Assembly: GCF_004363175.1 (NCBI RefSeq)
Contig: NZ_SNYR01000003.1
Span: 644,193-708,192, forward strand
DNA from: Maritalea mobilis
Lineage (GTDB): Bacteria; Pseudomonadota; Alphaproteobacteria; Rhizobiales; Devosiaceae
Direction of reading: 5' to 3'
Length of the DNA: 64,000 nt
A program made the translations under genes and the position numbers. Below, piece by piece: positions 62,702-64,000 of the stretch. Below the pieces are notes generated by a model. That model saw nothing but the letters and a program-made list of their open reading frames with translations. It had not been told where the DNA came from and did no database searches. Position 1 is the stretch's first letter. Each line of letters begins with the position of its first letter.

Positions 62702-64000
62702 ATGCTTAAAAATGATCAACTCGACCAATGGGACCGGGAAAACTTTTTCCACCCTTCAACCCACTTGGCGCAGCATGCGCGGGGCGAAAGCCCCAACCGG
62801 ATCGTCACAGGCGGCTCAGGTGCGCATATTGAAGATCGCGATGGCAACAAATTGCTCGATGCCTTTGCTGGCCTTTATTGCGTAAACGTAGGCTATGGCC
62901 GCCCTGAAATTGCGGACGCTATTGCGGCCCAAGCTAAAGAGCTGGCCTATTATCACGCCTATGTTGGCCACGGCACAGAAGCCTCCATCACCCTGTCTAA
63001 AATGATTTTGGACCGCGCGCCGAAAAACATGTCCAAAGTCTATTTTGGCTTGGGCGGGTCTGACGCGAACGAAACCAACGTCAAGCTGATCTGGTACTAC
63101 AACAATATTCTGGGGCGTCCGGAAAAGAAAAAGATCATCTCACGCTGGCGCGGTTATCACGGCTCTGGCTTGATGACAGGTTCTCTGACAGGACTTGAAC
63201 TATTCCACAAAAAGTTTGACTTGCCGCTGACCCAAGTGCTGCACACCGAAGCACCTTATTATTATCGTCGTGACAATCTCGACCAAACTGAAGAGCAGTT
63301 TGTTGAGCATTGTGTCGCCAAATTGGAAGAGCTGATCGAACGCGAAGGTGCAGACACCATCGCGGCCTTTATCGGCGAGCCGATTTTGGGCACAGGCGGC
63401 ATTGTGCCTCCCCCAAAAGGCTATTGGGCAGCGATCCAAAAAGTGCTGAAGAAACACGACATTTTGTTGGTGGCCGATGAAGTGGTGACAGGCTTTGGTC
63501 GCTTGGGCACCATGATGGGGTCGGACCATTATGAAATGGAACCTGACCTGATCACCATTGCGAAGGGCCTCACGTCAGCCTATGCGCCATTGTCTGGCTC
63601 AATCGTGGGCGACAAAATGTGGAAAGTGTTTGAACAAGGCACCGACGAATATGGCCCCATCGGCCATGGCTGGACTTACTCAGCACACCCGATTGGCGCA
63701 GCCGCAGGCATTGCGAACTTGAAGCTGATTGACGAGTTGAACCTGGTGCAAAATGCAGGCGAAGTCGGCAATTATCTGAATGCGCAAATGCACGCGGCTT
63801 TGGATGATCACCCAAATGTCGGCAATATCCGCGGTGAAGGCATGATGTGTGCTGTGGAATTTGTGAAAGACAAAGACAGCCGCACCTTCTTCGACCCAAG
63901 CCAGAAAATTGGGCCGCAAATTGCGGGCGCTTTGGGCCAGAAAAAAGTAATTGGCCGGGCCATGCCACAAGGCGACATTTTGGGCTTTGCACCACCATTC
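62702..64000 (+). CDS. doeD: Class III aminotransferase DoeD (partial, cut by window end)
   Basis: The first 433 codons are present with no stop. The protein is a fold-type I, class III PLP aminotransferase: DAFAGLYCVNVGYGRPEI, GLGGSDANETNVKL, ADEVVTGFGRLG and the PLP lysine Lys288 in TIAKGLTSAYAPLSG. In this context it should move the gamma-amino group of L-2,4-diaminobutyrate to yield aspartate semialdehyde for DoeC. GGAGAGAG precedes the ATG. Confidence 0.9.
   Translation, partial: MLKNDQLDQWDRENFFHPSTHLAQHARGESPNRIVTGGSGAHIEDRDGNKLLDAFAGLYCVNVGYGRPEIADAIAAQAKELAYYHAYVGHGTEASITLSKMILDRAPKNMSKVYFGLGGSDANETNVKLIWYYNNILGRPEKKKIISRWRGYHGSGLMTGSLTGLELFHKKFDLPLTQVLHTEAPYYYRRDNLDQTEEQFVEHCVAKLEELIEREGADTIAAFIGEPILGTGGIVPPPKGYWAAIQKVLKKHDILLVADEVVTGFGRLGTMMGSDHYEMEPDLITIAKGLTSAYAPLSGSIVGDKMWKVFEQGTDEYGPIGHGWTYSAHPIGAAAGIANLKLIDELNLVQNAGEVGNYLNAQMHAALDDHPNVGNIRGEGMMCAVEFVKDKDSRTFFDPSQKIGPQIAGALGQKKVIGRAMPQGDILGFAPPF

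Overview
The window is chromosomal DNA of an alphaproteobacterium, most likely a marine or salt-adapted member of Hyphomicrobiales (Rhizobiales); a Devosia/Maritalea-like organism is my guess, not proven. The reasons are the order ahcY-divL-tsaE-addB-addA-trxA / folC-accD-trpA-trpB-trpF-lapA-ihfB-sppA-rpsA-cmk-aroA, the block nrnC-lptC-lptA-lptB-rpoN-hpf-ptsN, an Hsp20-DUF1150 pair, a DivL with tyrosine in place of the phospho-acceptor histidine, and a TIGR02300 protein. These are all familiar from that group. The density is about 0.95 genes per kb, almost all intact. I see no prophage, insertion sequence, CRISPR array or rRNA operon.

Layout. 1-10.5 kb (+): end of ahcY, divL, tsaE, the AddAB recombination helicase-nuclease and two tandem thioredoxins. 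10.5-21.5 kb (-): folate, fatty acid, tryptophan, IHF, SppA, ribosomal protein S1, CMP kinase and EPSP synthase genes. 21.7-27.7 kb: a zinc-ribbon/acidic-tail protein, tRNA-Ala(GGC), a GNAT enzyme, MntP under a Mn2+ (yybP-ykoY) riboswitch, a glutaredoxin-MauE fusion, a YqiK/YqiJ flotillin pair and MgtC. 27.9-34.6 kb (+): a complete DctB-DctD two-component system and its TRAP transporter DctPQM, with two DctD-type palindromes and a consensus sigma-54 promoter between them. 34.6-45 kb: an APC permease, SelO, an FAD amino-acid oxidoreductase, a five-gene dipeptide ABC transporter and a glycosyltransferase. 45-53.5 kb: a heat-shock Hsp20-DUF1150 operon with a candidate RNA thermometer, the PtsN/HPF/RpoN/Lpt block interrupted by a glutaminase gene, NrnC and MscL.

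The last 9 kb is an ectoine/5-hydroxyectoine degradation locus: doeA, an M20 deacetylase and a GntR/FCD regulator leftwards; eutB, a flavin reductase, eutC, an AsnC regulator (doeX), doeC and doeD rightwards, with doeD cut by the window end. It differs from the textbook cluster in four ways. The deacetylase is of the ArgE type rather than the aspartoacylase type. The local regulator is an FCD-type GntR protein rather than the MocR-type EnuR. eutA is not seen. An NADPH-dependent FMN reductase-like gene is embedded between eutB and eutC. The divergent doeA/eutB promoters are near mirror images, each with an operator-like palindrome on its -10 element.

Most of the window is conserved core genome. 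The features most worth checking are this variant ectoine locus and its operators, the ROSE-like thermometer, a sigma-54-like site over the rpoN promoter, and the 52-bp repeats between lptB and rpoN. All coordinates and motifs were read by eye; no database search or folding program was run.
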